Shown: positions 8,200 to 10,361 of the stretch, one piece after another
How the letters are laid out: each line of letters begins with the position of its first letter
Numbering within the stretch: the stretch's first letter is position 1
Assembly: GCA_034096865.1 (NCBI GenBank)
Contig: JAWQFJ010006266.1
Coordinates: 1-10,361, forward strand
Direction of reading: 5' to 3'
Length of the DNA stretch: 10,361 nucleotides
Source of the DNA: Theodoxus fluviatilis
Lineage: Eukaryota; Mollusca; Gastropoda; Cycloneritida; Neritidae
Program-made: the position numbers and the translations under genes
Notes under the pieces: generated by a model
Told to the model about the DNA's origin: nothing
The model's input: the letters and a program-made list of their open reading frames with translations, nothing else
Database searches by the model: none

Positions 8200-8420
8200 A
8201 ATGTTAACTGCGGGTCGGACAATGACGAAAGAGGCTGAGGGGCGGGTGTCGAGCCACCGCCATTGACGGCGTGTCAGCAGACGGGCGGGAACGGCCAGAC
8301 TACGTATTACGTCACCTGACCCGAGGCACAGTCTTGGAACCCGGATTACCCCCTGCCCGCGGCTGCAGCCTCCGGACGCTTTAACGGCAACCGACGTTAG
8401 AGATGTACGTGGGGGAGGGG
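8200..8420. promoter_or_regulatory. CpG-rich promoter-like block
   Basis: Within an otherwise AT-neutral window this stretch is GC-rich and dense in CpG. It includes GAGGGGCGGG (a GC/Sp1-type box near 8237), GCCACCGCCATTGACGGCG, and TACGTATTACGTCA with a CRE half (near 8300). No start codon with a convincing frame follows on either strand. It may be a host CpG island or first exon, or the internal part of the LTR-like element. The neighbouring 7925-8199 and 8421-8590 hold no other recognisable feature except an A11 run near 8482. Confidence 0.3.
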
Positions 8421-8589
8421 AAACGGGATGTAAAAAGGTGAAGAGAAGCAAAGTGACACAAGGCGAACAACGATAGAGTTATAAAAAAAAAAAACCAGCA
8501 TTCGATCAAATGGAAAAAAGACCGTCTCGGTGTCGTTTCCTTTTGGTGCAGGGTCAGATGGAAACATCGACAAGCAAATGGCAATTGTA

Positions 8590-9030
8590 AATGCAGGATT
8601 TAAGTTTGCAAGACCTAGTCATCCTCCGCGCCATCTCCATTCCTAATCACTTCTCCATTCCTTTGAGTCCTTTTCGAACCAGTGGCACCCAAGTCTACGA
8701 GAAAACTCTTTCAAAGTTGTCGGTTGGTGGCTTGCCTGCTGATGGTATTCCGCAAGAAAATGGTTCTTCTACATCTGTTTTTGTTTTCTTGCTTCTCAAC
8801 ATTGTCTCCTCAAAGCACGCTCTTTCTCGTCTTCTCATCTGCCATGCAGCGAATTGCTCATTGAATAATGTTTTTGCCTCATTTCGCCACACATGCCCCA
8901 GCTCCCATCGGCGTCTTTTCTCGCTCGTCCACGCGAAGTTAATGCATTTAGTTCCTCTGAGGTTTTTGGCCATAAATATCTTGAGAGTTTTTGCAAGCAT
9001 TTATTCCAGAAAGTTTTTCATGGCGCATGT
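8590..9030. other. unique sequence with overlapping unrecognised open frames
   Basis: The plus strand is open from 8591 for about 145 codons until it enters the GT array. The minus strand is open from 9000 to 8695 for 101 codons (including GHVWRNEAKTLFNEQFAAWQ and SKKTKTDVEEPFSCGIP). The minus-strand peptide has the more protein-like, charged composition, but I recognise no family, signal peptide or membrane segment, and no splice signals are decisive. It could be an exon or part of an unknown element. I do not call a gene. Confidence 0.2.
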
Positions 9031-9032
<2 letters not shown>

Positions 9033-9089
<57 letters not shown>

Positions 9090-9207
9090 CGTGCGTGTGC
9101 GTGTGTGTGTGTGTGAGTGTGTGCATGCTTGCATGCGTTAGAGTGTGTGCGTGTGTGTGTGCGTATGTGCGTGTGTAGGTGTGTGAGTGTGTGTGTGTAT
9201 GTGTGTG

Positions 9208-9249
<42 letters not shown>
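9033..9249. repeat. GT/GCGT-rich microsatellite
   Basis: About 215 bases of GT repeats with GC, GA and AT substitutions, turning into GA at about 9249. Open frames across it are artefacts. Confidence 0.95.
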
Positions 9250-9298
<49 letters not shown>

Positions 9299-9328
9299 AG
9301 AGAGAGAGAGAGCAGAGAGAGAGCGCGA

Positions 9329-9361
<33 letters not shown>

Positions 9362-9444
9362 AGAGAGAAAGAGAGAGAGAGAGAGCAGAGAGAAAGAGAG
9401 AGAGAGAGAGCAGAGAGAAAGAGAGAGAAGGAGAGAGCAGAGAG

Positions 9445-9483
<39 letters not shown>
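9250..9483. repeat. (GA)n array with hierarchical CAGAGAGAAA units
   Basis: The GA array is punctuated by single C bases. At 9361, 9386 and 9411 the string CAGAGAGAAA recurs at exactly 25-base spacing, with a fourth related unit at 9438, so the array has a second-order period. Its right edge meets a LINE coding fragment at 9484. Confidence 0.93.
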
Positions 9484-9486
<3 letters not shown>

Positions 9487-9703
9487 TTTGATTCCCACAT
9501 TTTTCACGAAATTGCGCATGTTTAGTTGGTTTTGTTGATTCTCAGGTTGACATCTCTTCCTGTGTTTCCTTGGGGTGTAGTTCTGCTCCCAAGGTAGGGA
9601 AAATCTTAACATTGTCAACTGCTGTGTGTTGATGGTGACAGGGTTGTCACAGCTGCGGTTCTGTTGAAAATGCTGAATGTGACAGACACTGCATTGCCGC
9701 ATA
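9484..9703 (-). pseudogene. LINE reverse transcriptase fragment (region after the palm), frameshifted
   Basis: On the minus strand one frame reads SCDNPVTINTQQLTML and a second frame continues DFPYLGSRTTPQGNTGRDVN then LRINK (9605-9530), followed by KMWESNHLS. The order P-x-T-I-N-x-Q-x-L, then (D/E)-F-x-YLGS, then G-(N/G)-x-x-x-D-V-x-x-RI-x-K, then (I/M)-W-x-S-N-x-x-S matches the segment after the catalytic palm of many metazoan LINE reverse transcriptases (RTE-like and related). The break between the frames lies near 9605, and stop codons interrupt the last part. Upstream and downstream domains are missing. The coding reading runs directly into the (TC)n array. Function is lost. The clade cannot be assigned from this piece. 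Confidence 0.6.
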
Positions 9704-9750
9704 GGGTTGCATCGTTTTTCCCGCCGAGATGAGGAGGCAGCACATTGTTG

Positions 9751-9834
9751 CTTCTGTAAGGGAAGTCAGCCATTCAAAGCTGTGTAAGGGAAGTCAGCCA
9801 TTCAAAGCTCTGTAAGGGAAGTCAGCCATTCAAA
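9751..9834. repeat. 28-bp tandem repeat, three copies
   Basis: Three adjacent 28-base units (9751-9778, 9779-9806, 9807-9834) share TGTAAGGGAAGTCAGCCATT followed by CAAA and differ only in the first few bases. A decayed fourth start (GCTGTGCAAG) follows. The near identity points to recent duplication. No coding or RNA role is visible. Confidence 0.92.
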
Positions 9835-10268
9835 GCTGTGCAAGTGCAGGTGGTGGTGATGAGAGTATATCGTTGTTTAAACCGCCGCAGTTTGCCACGT
9901 TCGATTGCTGTGTTGCTGAGGACCAAGAGTGAAAGTCCTCGTTTACATTTCTTTCATCAGTAGTTGTTTCTTGCTGACGAACTAATATGTTTATGTTCAC
10001 ATATGCCGATTAACCTAATCCCCTCCAACCCAACCCCAACCCCCTTCCTCTTTTCTAATCCCCACTCTCCTACCTTAACCCAAACCTCAAATACCTCCTC
10101 ACTCCGTCTGTCCTCATGGCATTGCAATGGCTCCATAATCTTTCATTGTCCAAACATGTGCATTAGTTTCGTCTGTTTTACACAGAGACGCGACATTAAA
10201 AAATGGGCACCTGTCAAGACTGAAAAGGCACGCTGTAGTGCATAAAAGGTTCGGTCACATAAACGCTG
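9835..10268. other. unique sequence with C-rich strip, no gene recognised
   Basis: About 430 bases of mixed DNA. It includes a C-rich, purine-poor strip from 10012 to about 10085 that contains the quadruplex motif listed separately. Open frames are short and lack recognisable motifs. Confidence 0.4.
10020..10044 (-). other. G-quadruplex motif
   Basis: The plus strand has CCCC, CCC, CCCC and CCCCC runs separated by TCCAA, AA and AA. The minus strand therefore carries four G-runs with loops of 2, 2 and 5 bases, which meets the standard G3+N1-7 quadruplex pattern. The AA spacing resembles telomere-like repeats, but the motif is too irregular and short to call telomeric. Confidence 0.7.
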
Positions 10269-10361
10269 CACACACACACACACACACACACACGCACGCA
10301 CTCGCACGCACGCACGCATGCACGCATGCACGCACGCACGGAGAGAGAGAGAGAGAGAGAG
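10269..10361. repeat. (CA)n-(CACG/CATG)n-(GA)n compound microsatellite, running off the window
   Basis: CA repeats pass into CGCA/TGCA repeats and then GA, which continues to the last base. The full length is outside the window. Confidence 0.95.

Noticed and set aside
9001..9702. A 233-codon minus-strand frame
   Set aside because: Most of it is Ser-Leu and Thr-His from TC and AC arrays. Only its first residues overlap the LINE fragment, which is annotated separately.
9751..9834. CRISPR-like direct repeats
   Set aside because: The units are directly adjacent with no spacers, and the window is clearly eukaryotic.
10012..10085. Telomeric repeat array
   Set aside because: The runs are irregular and too few. 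They do not match TTAGGG/CCCTAA tandem units.

Overview
The window looks like repeat-dominated nuclear DNA of a metazoan, most likely a mollusc or another lophotrochozoan. The evidence is several decayed non-LTR retrotransposons of families common there, a Penelope-like GIY-YIG remnant, very long di- and tetranucleotide microsatellites, and no compact operon-like coding. I cannot name the species. No intact host protein-coding gene, rRNA, tRNA or CRISPR array is visible. Most long open frames are low-complexity readings of microsatellites (Met-Tyr-Val-Cys, Thr-His, Ser-Leu, Arg-Glu) and are not genes.

Layout. 1-600: AT-rich unique sequence with one weak candidate terminal exon. 607-746: GT/TC/GT microsatellite. 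841-1100: CCAGGGCTGG-rich minisatellite with two 81-bp units. 1245-1436 and 1809-1981: compound GT/GA/GACA arrays. 2097-2384: (ATGT)n-(GT)n-(GA)n-(GACA)n. 2385-2733: 5'-truncated LINE 3' end on the plus strand. 2734-3121: 388 bp of uninterrupted alternating purine-pyrimidine DNA, with a (TGCG)28 core inside (ATGT)n. 3122-4187: minus-strand CR1/L2-like LINE with half of its reverse transcriptase and a complete-looking 3' end. 4188-5011: minus-strand C-terminal part of a different LINE, with a CCHC knuckle and three frameshifts. 5013-6016: GA, GT and CA arrays around unrecognised unique DNA. 6030-6850: unrecognised. 6855-7345: minus-strand Penelope-like GIY-YIG endonuclease remnant with four in-frame stops. 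7570-8120: LTR-like block with an E-box/CRE, TATA box and polyadenylation signal. 8200-8420: CpG-rich promoter-like block. 8590-9030: unrecognised. 9033-9483: large GT then GA array. 9484-9703: minus-strand fragment of another LINE reverse transcriptase. 9751-9834: three 28-bp tandem repeats. 10020-10044: G-quadruplex motif on the minus strand. 10269 to the end: CA/CACG/GA array.

The recognisable genes do not form a pathway. They are unrelated retroelement fragments from at least five insertions. The main pattern is that LINE fragments repeatedly start or stop exactly at microsatellites: LINE 3' ends flank both sides of the 388-bp alternating tract, and two LINE coding regions run directly into (TC)n. 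This fits microsatellite-targeted or microsatellite-seeding retrotransposition, or later microsatellite growth inside old elements. I found no convincing new biological system. The points most worth checking are the LINE-flanked alternating tract, the LINE/microsatellite junctions, the Penelope remnant and the LTR-like block.
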